A DNA stretch of 64,000 nucleotides from Neolentinus lepideus HHB14362 ss-1 (GCA_001632425.1 KV425581.1:16319-80318); one strand, 5' to 3'. Positions 1-9,876 are shown, counted from the first letter of the stretch. Translations and numbers: made by a program. Notes: generated by a model not told the origin, from the sequence alone.

Positions 1-26
1 TGCCGGTTGCCATGCGCTTCGTAACA
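1..26 (-). repeat. 3' LTR, first 26 bp only
   Basis: On the minus strand this begins TGTTACGAAGCGCATGGCAA and equals the start of the 5' LTR at 6658-6683. The rest of the LTR lies beyond the window. Confidence 0.9.
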
Positions 27-39
27 TTAGCTCCCCACT
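27..39 (-). other. polypurine tract
   Basis: The minus strand reads AGTGGGGAGCTAA immediately before the LTR start TGTTACG. This is the expected plus-strand primer of an LTR retrotransposon. Confidence 0.75.
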
Positions 40-59
40 AGCTTGAACGTCCCTGACGT

Positions 60-950
60 TCAATCATGCCCATAAGTGCTGGCATTGTCGTAGTACTCGT
101 CGGGAAGTGAAATATCCCCAAGTTGTTCGTGCCAATTGGCAGGCCCTCCAAGAATGTCCGAGACAAATGAAGGACAGTCGGCACACTTGTGACCCATTTC
201 GTGACATTGCCAGCATTCGGTAGTAGAAAGAGTAACCGAAGTAGGGGCAATCGAAGTCGACGGAGGGTTAGCGTGAGCATCCTTGGGTGGAACAAGGGGA
301 GGAGTCGACGAATGATGGGTGCTACGAGGGGAATGAGGACTTGGGGAATGATACGGTGTAGGCGTTCGAGTGCGCGCATTTTTCCTTCTGGGGGAATTCC
401 GCGGGTGACGTATAACGCGGTTATCAGGCCGATTGCCGATAGGGGAAAAGTGAGGGCGACGGATGGTGGGTAGGCGGTGACGGTTCTCGAACCATTGCTC
501 GACTGGGATAGGGTAGGCACGAGTGCCGTAGGCGTCGAGTTCCTGTTCGCCGTACGGATACTTGCTATGGAGGAATTCGGTGATGGGTGTGTCGAGTCCC
601 ATGTGGATGAGGCGATGGGTGAGTCGTTGCCCAATCTGATCGTATCCCGATTCTTCCCATCGTAGGTCTGTGGTGACTCGTTCGAGCGTTTCTATAGCAC
701 GGTGAGTCTTTTCCCTCAGAATCTCGATCTCCGCTACCTCTCTCGCGATCATTGCTCCAACAGGACTTCGAGATAGTCGGTTGAAAAGCTCGGGGTCAGT
801 GTAGTGGTGGAGTAGGAGTGCATGGAGCTTGGGGACATAGGAATCGGTAGTATGGCCGGGGCAGGGAATGAATTGAGCATCATAGGCACGTCCCGCCGGG
901 AGATCGTTCCTAGACAAATTGTTCTGGAAGGCGTGGCGAAGAGAGTTCAT
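60..950 (-). CDS. retrotransposon ORF3 with C-terminal CCHC zinc knuckle
   Basis: A 296-residue ORF lies downstream of pol, starting 36 bp after the pol stop. It is in the same reading phase as pol but separated by three stop codons (TGA, TAA, TAA), so it needs re-initiation or its own mRNA rather than readthrough. The N-terminal half is alpha-helix-like and charged, the middle (about 175-235) is rich in Pro, Ser, Arg and His, and the C-terminus carries CWQCHEMGHKCADC, a perfect C-x2-C-x4-H-x4-C nucleic-acid-binding knuckle. Gag has its own knuckle of a different type, so this is a second retroviral-type zinc finger within one element. Possible roles are RNA binding, packaging or an accessory gag-like function, all inference. 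I do not recognise the N-terminal region. Confidence 0.8.
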   Translation of the reverse strand: MNSLRHAFQNNLSRNDLPAGRAYDAQFIPCPGHTTDSYVPKLHALLLHHYTDPELFNRLSRSPVGAMIAREVAEIEILREKTHRAIETLERVTTDLRWEESGYDQIGQRLTHRLIHMGLDTPITEFLHSKYPYGEQELDAYGTRAYPIPVEQWFENRHRLPTIRRPHFSPIGNRPDNRVIRHPRNSPRRKNARTRTPTPYHSPSPHSPRSTHHSSTPPLVPPKDAHANPPSTSIAPTSVTLSTTECWQCHEMGHKCADCPSFVSDILGGPANWHEQLGDISLPDEYYDNASTYGHD

Positions 951-986
951 ATCGACTTAGAGTTATGGGGGGAGAGGAATGGGCTT

Positions 987-3900
987 TCAGTCAAGTTTTC
1001 GAGCTTGCTTATATGCACGTAGCAATTTCTCTGAGTTAGCTAGCTCAGCTTCCGTGAGATATTCGTTTTCTGCCGTCGGGTAACCAGCCCATTTGACGAG
1101 GTATTGTCTTCTTGATTTAGAACCGCGGTGACCTACAATTGCTTCTACTTCATGTTCGGCTTCTCCGGCTACATTCTCAGGTGGGGGACGCGTGTAGCTC
1201 GGCCCGTGGACTTCTGTCTCGTGATATCGCGACAGAAGGGATACATGGAAGACGTCGTGGATTCTCCATTGTGACGGTAATTCCAATTGATAAGCCAAGG
1301 GTCCTCGTTTTCCGATTACTTTGAAGGGTCCTTCTCGTTTTGGAGCGAGTTTCCTGGAGACATATGGGATGTTCAGGTTCTTCGCTTCCAACCAAACCTT
1401 TTCTCCAATTTGGAATGGTTTCCAACCACTTCGTTGTCGTTCTGCCATTCGTTGCTTGGCGACATCATGCATGGCTGCGGCTTCCTTTCGGACAAATTCA
1501 AGTCTAGACAGTCGATTTTCAACCGATGGTACTGTTGTTTTTGTTCTTGTCTCGATGGTTCTAGGGTTGTAACCCATCATGAGATAGAACGGCGATTCTG
1601 GTCGTGCCGAATGTGCGCGTTGGTTATGGGCGAACTCGGCTTCGGGTAGCAGTTTGGCCCAATCATTTGGGGTGTTTTGGCAGAAAATTCGGAGATAAGT
1701 TTCTAGTTCTTGGTTGACCCGTTCGGTTTCCCCGTCAGTCTGAGGATGATAGGCCGTGCTCATCTTGGATTTGATCTCCAATAGTTTGCATGTTTCTTGG
1801 AATACTCGTGAGGCGAATTGAGGTCCTCGATCTGAAATGATAGTATCGGGTAGGCCAAATCGTTTGAATACTGTGCGTCTGAAAATTTCTGCTGTCTCTT
1901 CCGCGTCGATTGTCTTGTTGCAAGGTTCTAGAATTATCCCCTTCGTAAGGCCATGGTCTACCATGACCATGATCGAATCGAATCCCAATGATGGGGGAAG
2001 GTCTGTGATGAAATCGCAAGACGTCGTGGCAAAGGGTTCGTTCCGGCTAGGTTTGTCGATTGGAAGAAGGGCTGGCCGTGTCGGGTGCGTATTAACTTTC
2101 ATTTGTTGACAAATGGCACAGCCTTTGACATAGTTGGACACGTAGACGAACATGCCCGGCCACCAGTAATGCCGTCGGGCCAGCTCATACGTTTTGTATG
2201 TTCCAGGGTGCCCAGTAAGTTTCGAGTCGTGTAGACTAGAAATAGCCTCTCGTCGTTTGTCTTCTGGCAAAAATTGTCTGCCTTTGAAGAAGACGTCGTC
2301 ACCATCCAATGTCCAATCGGCCAGTTGCGTAGCAAATGGTGCTTTCCCTTCCCGTTTCAAGGTTTGCAACGCTTGCTCCCATCCAGTTTGTTGGAGGGAT
2401 TCAATTTGCATAGGTTGCGTGATCGGGGGTGCGTAGGTTGGTGCTTGTTTAGCTGATTCTGTATAGGAATCATGCCGCTTCTCTGGAGGTGCCCATTCCT
2501 CATGCATGGGGCCTGGTGATCGAGGTCGTTTCAATTCTTGATCTGATTCGATGACATCATCTGCCCCGAATAGAGATTCTGGTATGTCGACGGTACTAGG
2601 GGGTTCGATTGGAATATCCACGGCGTGGTCCAATCCTTCCTGTGTGAATTGTACATCGACCTCTGGGGTCGGAGGAGGTTGTGGTGAGTCCGATGCCATA
2701 GGAGACAATTCTCTTTGGTGGAGCAGTGGCTGTTCCGGTTCGTTCTCCTCCTCCTGTGTAATTGGGAGATTCAGAGTCGATGAAGTAGATGTTGGCTCCG
2801 CAGAAAACATCGTTTCGGGTAGTAACACGACATCTTCGTTATCTGCCTCTCCCTTATCGTGATCCGGTCTCCGTGACAGTGCGTCAGCCTGGATAATATG
2901 CCGTCCGGGTACGTGTTTCAGGACGAGATTATATTCGGATAACTCGAGTGCCCATCTGGCTTGCCTTCGAGTAAGTTTCTGCGCCGAACGGAAATAGCCT
3001 AGATTTTTGTGATCACAGTGGACTACAACCGGGTGTCGCGCGCCTCTGAGATGCCAATCCCATGCTTTCAATCCTCGGATTACCCCTAAGAGTTCTCGGT
3101 CATAAATCTGATAATTCCTCTGCGCGGAGTCAAAGGCGTCTGAAATAAATCCACATGGATGCCAATCTCCATTAGAATCCTGTTGTCGCAGCGTGGCTCC
3201 ACTAGCAACTTTAGAGGCGTCCGTTTCAAGGATAAATGGTTTGGCATTATCTGGCATGAGGAGGACAGGTTCTTTCTGGAACAATCGCTTCAAAGTTCTG
3301 AACGCGACTTGTTGTTCTGTACCCCAAATCCATGATTGATCCTTTCGAGTAAGTGCCGTCAGAGGTCGACTTATTTCCGCAAAGTGAGGAATAAATCTGC
3401 GATAGAAATTGCAGAATCCCAGGAACGATCGGACATCCTTGACCTTTTGAGGGGTTGGCCAATCGGCAATTCCTTTCAATTTAACGGGGTCCATTGCGAT
3501 GTGATCTGGGGTGATGATCATTCCTAGATATTCCACTTTGTCCTTGGCGAATTCACACTTTTCCTTCTTCAGGTACAGGTCTTTCTCCTGTAACCGCTGA
3601 AGAACCCGTTTAGTTCGTTCCGTGTCTTGAACCTCGTTATCGGAGAAGATGAGGATGTCGTCCATGTAGATGACGAGCCATCCTTCTGATATCATGTCGT
3701 GGAATATCTCGTTCATCATTGATTGGAATGTGGCTGGTGAATTGCATAATCCAAAGAACATTACCGTAGGTTCGAATAAGCCTCGGTTTGTTATGAACGC
3801 TGCCTTCCATTCATCTCCTTCTTTGATTCGTACGTTGTTATAACCTTTCCGGACGTCCAATTTTGTGAATACCTTGGCTCCTTGAAGCTTGTCTAGGACC

Positions 3901-5132
3901 TCACTGATGAGCGGTATAGGGTAGGCATTCTTCACCGTCTGGTCGTTTAAAAACCGATAATCTTGACAAGGACGTAAATCTCCGTCTTTCTTTCCTACAA
4001 AGAAGAAGGGTGTGGCCATCGGAGATTTCGATGGTCGAATATACCCTTTTCTAAGGTTTTCTTCGAGGAATTTGTCCAATTCTTCCTGTTCCTTGGCATT
4101 CATCGGGTATAGTTTGGCCTTTCGTGGCTGAAATCCGGGTTTCAGGTCTATTGCGTGATCATAAACCGTCCGTTCAGGAAACCGTTCAGACATTTTCTTG
4201 TCGAAAAGCTGGTGGAATTCCTTATACCGATCTGGGATTTCCTCGTGTTTGGCATGTTTTTCAGCTTCCTGCGCGAAGCGCATTGCTGGATTGACATGCT
4301 TGCCAACTGTTGAGTCGATGTTTGTCCCATCTTGAAGATACCGCATGACGATGTCGTTGTCCGTATGATACTTTTGAAAGTATCGTTCTTTTGCCGTTAA
4401 GAAGTCCTTATACCATTGTCGTTGTCGACGTCTTTGTCCAGCGATTTTTGACGTTCTTTTCGGTTTAGCCCGTGTGGGTTCCTTAGTCGAGTTGTCCGAG
4501 ATTGGGTTATCCGAAATTGTTTCCGTAGGGTAGTGCCGTTGACGCGTTCTGATTTGTTTGCGTCGTAAGGCTCCCCGAATTCTCGTACCATGCTTCGGGG
4601 GTCCCTCTATGATATTGTTGACAGCATGCTTTCGCATCCGTTGTTGGACATCCTCATCATCTTCGATTTCTTCAATCCGAACGATTCCTCGCTTCCAGCT
4701 AATATCTGGTTCTGTGGCTTTGAACCAGTCATAGCCTAGGATTACATCGTCTTTGATGTTGGCCACGATGAACCGGTGTAACTTGGCCTTGCCACCGATT
4801 CGCATCTTGGCGAGGGTGAAATAACGAATCAGCCCTCCTTTCATCACTGTCCCATCAGCTGTTGTTGCAATGATAGGTTTTCGAAGTCGATACAGCGGCA
4901 GATTCGCTTTCTGGGCGAAAGCTTTGCTCACGACCTTTCCCATACACCCCGAGTCAAAGAGTGCGTGTGTGTCAACGTCTTTACGACCGATTTGAATGGG
5001 GATATGCAGAGCTCTTTCATTGTCTTTCAGAACTCCACGAATTACAATCGATCGTAATAGAAGTGGCAGACTCAGCGTTGACTTGAGCTGCCTCAGGCAA
5101 AATCCTCTAGGGTTCCAAATACTTCCACACGT
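987..5132 (-). CDS. pol: Pol polyprotein: protease, RT, RNase H, integrase, chromodomain
   Basis: The pol frame is open from just after a TGA at 5133-5135 to the stop at 987. The first in-frame ATG (4943) lies downstream of the aspartic-protease motif ALFDSGCM, so translation must enter from gag. Domains in order are: protease (DSG); a basic linker; reverse transcriptase with the WLVIYMDDILIF catalytic motif; RNase H (LETDASKVASG through DALSRRPDH); integrase HHCC zinc region (H..H..CAICQQ); the DDE core (TTSCDFI, ISDRGPQF, YHPQTDGETERVNQEL); a GPF-type module; and a C-terminal chromodomain (RRQYLVKWAGYPTAENEYL). Every catalytic residue I looked for is present and there is no internal stop. 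The protein is about 1,380 codons if counted from the frame overlap. This is a typical chromovirus of fungi; the chromodomain probably targets integration to heterochromatin. Confidence 0.95.
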   Translation of the reverse strand, partial: TCGSIWNPRGFCLRQLKSTLSLPLLLRSIVIRGVLKDNERALHIPIQIGRKDVDTHALFDSGCMGKVVSKAFAQKANLPLYRLRKPIIATTADGTVMKGGLIRYFTLAKMRIGGKAKLHRFIVANIKDDVILGYDWFKATEPDISWKRGIVRIEEIEDDEDVQQRMRKHAVNNIIEGPPKHGTRIRGALRRKQIRTRQRHYPTETISDNPISDNSTKEPTRAKPKRTSKIAGQRRRQRQWYKDFLTAKERYFQKYHTDNDIVMRYLQDGTNIDSTVGKHVNPAMRFAQEAEKHAKHEEIPDRYKEFHQLFDKKMSERFPERTVYDHAIDLKPGFQPRKAKLYPMNAKEQEELDKFLEENLRKGYIRPSKSPMATPFFFVGKKDGDLRPCQDYRFLNDQTVKNAYPIPLISEVLDKLQGAKVFTKLDVRKGYNNVRIKEGDEWKAAFITNRGLFEPTVMFFGLCNSPATFQSMMNEIFHDMISEGWLVIYMDDILIFSDNEVQDTERTKRVLQRLQEKDLYLKKEKCEFAKDKVEYLGMIITPDHIAMDPVKLKGIADWPTPQKVKDVRSFLGFCNFYRRFIPHFAEISRPLTALTRKDQSWIWGTEQQVAFRTLKRLFQKEPVLLMPDNAKPFILETDASKVASGATLRQQDSNGDWHPCGFISDAFDSAQRNYQIYDRELLGVIRGLKAWDWHLRGARHPVVVHCDHKNLGYFRSAQKLTRRQARWALELSEYNLVLKHVPGRHIIQADALSRRPDHDKGEADNEDVVLLPETMFSAEPTSTSSTLNLPITQEEENEPEQPLLHQRELSPMASDSPQPPPTPEVDVQFTQEGLDHAVDIPIEPPSTVDIPESLFGADDVIESDQELKRPRSPGPMHEEWAPPEKRHDSYTESAKQAPTYAPPITQPMQIESLQQTGWEQALQTLKREGKAPFATQLADWTLDGDDVFFKGRQFLPEDKRREAISSLHDSKLTGHPGTYKTYELARRHYWWPGMFVYVSNYVKGCAICQQMKVNTHPTRPALLPIDKPSRNEPFATTSCDFITDLPPSLGFDSIMVMVDHGLTKGIILEPCNKTIDAEETAEIFRRTVFKRFGLPDTIISDRGPQFASRVFQETCKLLEIKSKMSTAYHPQTDGETERVNQELETYLRIFCQNTPNDWAKLLPEAEFAHNQRAHSARPESPFYLMMGYNPRTIETRTKTTVPSVENRLSRLEFVRKEAAAMHDVAKQRMAERQRSGWKPFQIGEKVWLEAKNLNIPYVSRKLAPKREGPFKVIGKRGPLAYQLELPSQWRIHDVFHVSLLSRYHETEVHGPSYTRPPPENVAGEAEHEVEAIVGHRGSKSRRQYLVKWAGYPTAENEYLTEAELANSEKLLRAYKQARKLD
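5093..5132 (-). other. gag/pol -1 frame overlap, likely programmed frameshift window
   Basis: Gag ends in TGA at 5093-5095. The pol frame is -1 relative to gag and opens right after a TGA at 5133-5135, so the ribosome can only shift within these 40 nt. The run GGATTTTGCC just before the gag stop is the best slip candidate. It is not a classical X-XXY-YYZ heptamer. Confidence 0.6.
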
Positions 5133-6136
5133 TCATCTTCCGTCATCTGATTCATTAGTGCCCTAATCTGTTCGACTTTGGTTGTGTCGGTCGTTGTGGT
5201 TTGGATCTTCACTGATCCTTCCTTTTGCTCAGATCGTATATCGGCTTTGTTGTCTTCTTCGACTTTCTTGGATTTGAACTTTCGTTCATCCTTCTTGTGG
5301 TCTGAGGCACGATGACCTTTCTGTCCACATCGGAAGCATTTTCCTTCCGACATATACTTCTTGCGATCTTCTTCGCTTAGACGGTCTACGTCCATGGCGT
5401 CGGGGTCGCGCTCTTTTCTAACATACTTGGGTGCAGCCTTGGTAGGCTGTTTCCCTTGCATGCGCTGTCTGTGCGCTTGCAACCTCCTATAGTTGAGGTC
5501 GTGTTTGACGGCAGCAGCGTACCATCCTTGAATGGTAGTGGGCATCGTCTCCGCATTGTAGATCTTGCTGACCAGCCCTGTGGTCAGTCCTTCTTGGAAG
5601 TAATCGATCAGCGCTGCATCTTGAGTGATGCCACTATGCGCCGCGTGAATCTTGAATTCTGAGATGAATTCATCAGCCGTCTTGCCGGCCTGTTTCATGG
5701 TGCGAAGCTTGTTTAAAGCTTCTCCCGCTGTGTTCACCTCTTCAAAGGCTTCTTGGAATTCTGCGATGAATTCGTTGAATGACTCGAATACGATGTCATC
5801 ATCTTGGATGTGAGCATAGACATATGTCTCCGCCCAAGGTCCTGCAGTTCCTCCCTTTAGGTGCGACAGCACAAAGAGGATCTTCTTATCGTCTGTGGAG
5901 TATATCTCCTGATTTGCCTTGAGGTATAACCTGATTTGTAACAGGAATCCTCGCAATTCTTCTCTCTTCCCATCATAGTCTTTGGGAGTCGATAATTTCA
6001 ATTCTGTGGGTTTAGATACCTGCATAGCTGCGGCAGGTACAACTGGTACTGGGGCTGGTGCAGCAATGAATGGATTTGCTGCAGGTGCTGCTACTGGTAC
6101 TGCAATAGGGGGCAGGTTTTGTCCTTCTCCTTCCAT
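5093..6136 (-). CDS. gag: Gag capsid/nucleocapsid protein
   Basis: A 347-residue protein starting at an ATG about 30 nt downstream of the primer-binding site. The N-terminus is rich in Ala and Pro (residues 10-40). The middle matches the fungal gypsy capsid fold (LRGFLLQIRLYLKAN, GPWAETYVYAH, FQEAFEEVN, KTADEFISEF). A single zinc knuckle CFRCGQKGHRASDH lies near residue 268. Its fourth ligand is His instead of Cys, making it a CCHH variant. The C-terminal tail is Lys/Glu-rich. It forms the virus-like particle and binds element RNA. It lies upstream of pol, overlapping it by 40 nt in a different frame. Confidence 0.93.
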   Translation of the reverse strand: MEGEGQNLPPIAVPVAAPAANPFIAAPAPVPVVPAAAMQVSKPTELKLSTPKDYDGKREELRGFLLQIRLYLKANQEIYSTDDKKILFVLSHLKGGTAGPWAETYVYAHIQDDDIVFESFNEFIAEFQEAFEEVNTAGEALNKLRTMKQAGKTADEFISEFKIHAAHSGITQDAALIDYFQEGLTTGLVSKIYNAETMPTTIQGWYAAAVKHDLNYRRLQAHRQRMQGKQPTKAAPKYVRKERDPDAMDVDRLSEEDRKKYMSEGKCFRCGQKGHRASDHKKDERKFKSKKVEEDNKADIRSEQKEGSVKIQTTTTDTTKVEQIRALMNQMTEDERVEVFGTLEDFA

Positions 6137-6150
6137 TAGATTCGGGTTCG

Positions 6151-6168
6151 GGTATGACTAGCACACCA
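6151..6168 (-). other. putative primer-binding site
   Basis: The minus strand reads TGGTGTGCTAGTCATACC just inside the 5' LTR. The leading TGG complements a tRNA CCA end, as expected for a primer site. I could not match it to a specific tRNA by eye. Confidence 0.5.
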
Positions 6169-6683
6169 ATCAGAGATCGCGTTAAGACGCTAAGCAGTCG
6201 ATGCCTAGACTTGAGAAAGTCGGCAGTGTCGATAAAGAGGAGCTTAACCTAATGTTAGGAAAAGTCTCTTCAAGGAATGGTTCTTGTCAATAGGTCTCGC
6301 TAATATAGCAATAGACCTATGCTGTTCACCCAGACTTAGATGTCAAGGGCCGTCGAGGTACTGAGAAGAGACTAGTTGTATAACCAAGGAGGTTAAGCTG
6401 AGGACATAGCTACTGTACAAGGAGTCTTATATACTAATGTCCGATGCCGAGACGCGTATGCTAGTTACCCGTCTCTATTCGACCTGTGAATGCGCAGTAG
6501 ATGAACAACAATAAGTATGAGAACGTATCCTACGATACGTGTGTCCATAACGACGAGATAATAGAAAGAGAACAATAAATATGGAAGCATCTCCTACGAG
6601 ATGCGTAGTCATCGCAACGCTGGAACAATAGGAGTGAAAAGAAAAAGATAGATAGCATGCCGGTTGCCATGCGCTTCGTAACA
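6169..6683 (-). repeat. 5' LTR
   Basis: About 515 bp between the primer-binding site and the TGTTACG element start. The right boundary is exact because it matches the 3' LTR piece at 1-26. The left boundary is approximate because no clean CA end is seen next to the primer site. The LTR contains an imperfect tandem repeat (6503-6635) in the U3 side. Confidence 0.75.
6503..6635. repeat. imperfect tandem repeat in LTR U3
   Basis: Units start at about 6503, 6570 and (partial) 6623, each beginning GAACAA followed by an AT-rich stretch. The first two contain CTACGATACG or CTACGAGATG. Repeated U3 motifs often act as transcription enhancers in LTR elements; that role is inferred here. Confidence 0.5.
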
Positions 6684-6688
6684 AGTAG

Positions 6689-8283
6689 ACCTTTTTTTCC
6701 ATCGCAAACGTTCGTTTCAGCTCAGCGCCTCGCCCACTTATTGCATAGCAACTTGGATCTACATTCCCATCAAAGCTACATTGCAGCGCGCCTTCCATTC
6801 TGCGCTGTCAGTTCCCCACACCCACTTAATCGCGACGAAGATGTATATAGCTCCGCGCCGGAGCGAAGTCGTCCATATCGGAAGCAAGAAGCAGGAAGCG
6901 CGATGTGCAATGATACTCTGATTCGAATCGGTGACATCAACAGGGGCACCATAGCTATCACTTGCACGCCGAGTCGGGCGAGGACCCGTCGCTTTTCACT
7001 ATATAAGTGTCTCGAGTAGAGACGAGGACACGAGCATCGGGAGAGAGAAGTTGTATGATACAGAATCGCGTAAGTCTATACCGGAGGGTGAGAAGACGCC
7101 AAGTAGGAACAAAAGCAGTGTAAGATGAGGAATTGTTCGTCCGGTGAGAGGTAAAAACGCTGACGAGAGCGATAGGCAAGTTGCTTCGATACCCGAGACG
7201 TTTTGTAGATTGCGGAGTTGCGGTCTCTTTCGAGTCCGGGGAAAGAGACCCGATTCAGTACAAGGGTAAGATGCAAGCAGCTGTGATTGTGATGGGGGCA
7301 GAAGCAGTGAAAGACGACTCGGAGACGGGGGGTATCCGCGAAATGGAAGAATGAGCCGGCGGCTTGTAACTTCAGCATTAGTTCGGAGAGAATGGCTGAC
7401 GAATGATTTGGAATATTGTCAGAGCGCAGAGGTAAGACTTGTACGCCCCACTCTGTTGATGAAAGCAGTGTTCGGGTGAGAGCGAAGCCGTGGGACAGTT
7501 TGCCCCAATTGGAACTATTTGTATTTGTTTGGCTGTCGCGAAGCCGTGTACCCAAAAAAGGACAAGTGTGTAATAAACCCAGTGATCGGGGTTTGCCGAG
7601 AGCAAGAGTGTGATAATGAGCTGTGTGCGAGGACAGTCGCTGCTTTCCCCCGCCAACCCTCGCCCGCCTCCTCGTCGGATGGTCCTTTGAACGGCTCACG
7701 TTCCTCCCTCGTTCTTCGCCTCTCCCACCCGATCGACCCTAAGCCGGACTCAAGGATACCGCCTGGAGTGAGTTGCTTTGCTATCGTTGTCGCCGCTGCT
7801 GACGACGACGACGACGCCCACTCAGATCTCGCGACCCTTGCCGGCCTCTCTCTACCGCTACTCAACCCTACCCACCGAACGACAAACTCAAGCCTTCAAA
7901 GGACCCAATAGCTACGCTTGAGCCCTGCTCGCGTCTATTGCCCATCGTTATCAGACAACCCTCGATACTCGATATCTGACAATCCTCGATAACCGACATC
8001 CATTACCCAAGGGTATCCGCTGAGAAATCGCGAACCCTGCACACTTACGACTCTTGACCATCTTCTGAACGTTTCCTGGCTAACGCTGAGCAATCGCGTG
8101 CCAACCGTATTCACCAGTATCGCTTTGACGCCCGTCGCAAAATCGATTTGACTCTCGATCACATCCGCTCTTGACTTTCGCTCGCCGACTCTCGCTACCA
8201 ATAACAGGTTCGTAACCCTCTTAATCCTCTACCCTTTCTAACCTCGCCCAGATAAATATTCAAACTCTGTTCAAATTAACTCA
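6689..8283. other. gene-free interval: upstream region of the bHLH gene
   Basis: No convincing gene is seen. The last 600 bp become C-rich, with pyrimidine stretches typical of the leader of a strongly used fungal gene. The short direct repeats TATCTGACAATCCTCGATA-like at 7950-7995 lie in this leader. A possible promoter is not marked by a clear TATA box. Confidence 0.5.
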
Positions 8284-9417
8284 ATGGCCATGACGCTTCC
8301 CATACCCAACTCACCCACCTCGAGCGCCTCGCCCGAAACTCCTGCGTCGCCTACCGCCGCCTCTGACGCCTCCAAGGACTCTAATTCCACTACCGGTTCC
8401 TCTCCTACCACCCATCCCAACGGCCAACCCATCAAGCGCAAGGCCAGCCGCCGCGCCAACACCGCCGAGCGAAGGGCCACCCACAACGCCGTCGAACGTG
8501 CCCGTCGAGAAACCCTGAACGGCCGATTCCTAGTAAGCACACACGCACCTCATTATCTCATCCCAAGTCCTTACCCTCACCCTTCCCTCTTTTTTCAGGA
8601 CCTCGCCGCCCTCCTCCCCAACCTCTCCCAAATCCGGCGCCCCTCCAAATCCGCGATCGTCAACTCGAGCATCGCCCACATCCACGCCGCGCGCCGCCAC
8701 CGCCTCCTCGCCGCTCGCGAACTGCGTCTGCTCAAGCTCGAGTCCGACGCCCTCCGCCGCGAGCTCAACGAGTGGCGCGACCGCGCGGGGCTGCCGCGCG
8801 TCGAGGAGCCCATGCGCAGCGAGGGCTTTAGCATCGTCGCGAGCGGGGAGGTCGAGGTGCTGCCCGTGCCGACGGGCGAGGACAGCGAGGAGGATGAAGA
8901 GGAGTTCGTGCAGCAGCCGAGCCCCCCTCAGCAGCCCCAGCAGGAGGAGATTGTGAGCCTCGAGGATATGCGCGCGGTCGCGATGATGAAGGCGCCTGCG
9001 CTGAACCTTGCGCGTCCGAGTCCGTTTGACCAGAGCGGGGGGCTGTTCGACGTGGGCGCGGCGTGGAACGTGCAGGGCATGTATCCTACTCCCCAGCAGC
9101 ACCAGCACCAGCAGAACGCAAATTTGAATAATGGGATGTTTACGCCGCCGCCGAGTGCCGGGAAGGCGTTCTTTGGCGGGGGGATGGGCGTAGGTGTTTA
9201 TGAGGAGGGCGGACGAGCTAGGAGTGCAAGTGCGAGTTTTGGGATGGGGGAGGTGCCGAGGCGGATGTGGGAGATGGGCGGGATGGGTGTGGGGATGATG
9301 AACAACGGGATGGGGATGAGTGGGCATGGGATGGGAATGAACGGGATGGGTGTGGGCGGGGTCGGGATGAAGGCGCTTGCTGTGGGGGGCGGGAATGGGT
9401 TTGGGATGATGATGTAG
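8284..9417 (+). CDS. bHLH transcription factor (one intron)
   Basis: Exons 8284-8532 and 8599-9417 are joined across a 66-bp GTAAGC...CAG intron, giving 355 residues. The intron has no stop and is a multiple of three, so retention would add 22 residues inside the DNA-binding domain. The spliced product has a basic region with the H-x3-E-x3-R signature of E-box binders (HNAVERARR), then helix 1 (ETLNGRFLDLAALLPNL), a loop (QIRRPSKSAI) and helix 2, at about residues 62-120. A nuclear-localisation-like KRKASRR lies at 51-57. After a leucine-rich coiled stretch come an acidic patch, Gln/Pro-rich segments and a striking C-terminal Gly/Met-rich tail made of GMG and GMGM repeats. The start is the first ATG in a clean context. 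The gene is clearly GC-richer than its neighbours. Target genes are unknown. Confidence 0.92.
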   Translation: MAMTLPIPNSPTSSASPETPASPTAASDASKDSNSTTGSSPTTHPNGQPIKRKASRRANTAERRATHNAVERARRETLNGRFLVSTHAPHYLIPSPYPHPSLFFQDLAALLPNLSQIRRPSKSAIVNSSIAHIHAARRHRLLAARELRLLKLESDALRRELNEWRDRAGLPRVEEPMRSEGFSIVASGEVEVLPVPTGEDSEEDEEEFVQQPSPPQQPQQEEIVSLEDMRAVAMMKAPALNLARPSPFDQSGGLFDVGAAWNVQGMYPTPQQHQHQQNANLNNGMFTPPPSAGKAFFGGGMGVGVYEEGGRARSASASFGMGEVPRRMWEMGGMGVGMMNNGMGMSGHGMGMNGMGVGGVGMKALAVGGGNGFGMMM

Positions 9418-9876
9418 CGCGCTGGGACACTCGATACCGATAATGGCTCGCGGCTCGATGATCTTATGCCCTTTCTCTCGATACCACCTCTCTCCACTCC
9501 TCGCTATTTATCGCGCATCTAGACTCCCTTCGCCCTTCTTCTTTCCTCATTCATTGCTCTCGGTTCTCGGTTAGCTGTTGTGTCTGTCTCTGTGTTTGTG
9601 TGTGTGTGTGGTGTTTGATTATAGTATACGCTACTCGTCGCTCGTTGCTCGTTGATCGTGCTCAGTCGCTCGTTAAATTATGCTTTTGCGCTGTCGGTGT
9701 TGTGCGTGTTTCGTCGATCTTGTGCGCTCAGAGCGCGCGGAGGCACTTGCTGGTTATTTTCGCGCTCTGCTCCCCACTCGGGACCGCACTTTCCAGACTT
9801 GTGCTTCCTCGGGCTCTTCATGTTCCTTGTTCTTCATTAATGTTGTTGCGCTTCCTCGTCTTCATGTTCCTCGTTC
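9418..9876. other. 3' flank of the bHLH gene, T/G-rich
   Basis: A pyrimidine-rich 3' region with a short TG repeat (TGTGTGTGTG near 9597). No gene is seen. Confidence 0.5.

Larger units (their letters stand above)
1..6683 (-). mobile_element. Ty3/gypsy chromodomain LTR retrotransposon, almost complete
   Basis: Reading on the minus strand, the order is 5' LTR (about 6169-6683), primer-binding site, gag, pol (protease, reverse transcriptase, RNase H, integrase, chromodomain), a third ORF, polypurine tract and the first 26 bp of the 3' LTR, which leaves the window at the left edge. The 26 bp at 1-26 match the outer end of the 5' LTR at 6658-6683 exactly, and both begin TGTTACG on the minus strand. 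A 5-bp target duplication would be AGTAG at 6684-6688, but the other flank is outside the window. All coding frames are open, which suggests a young and possibly active insertion. Confidence 0.93.
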
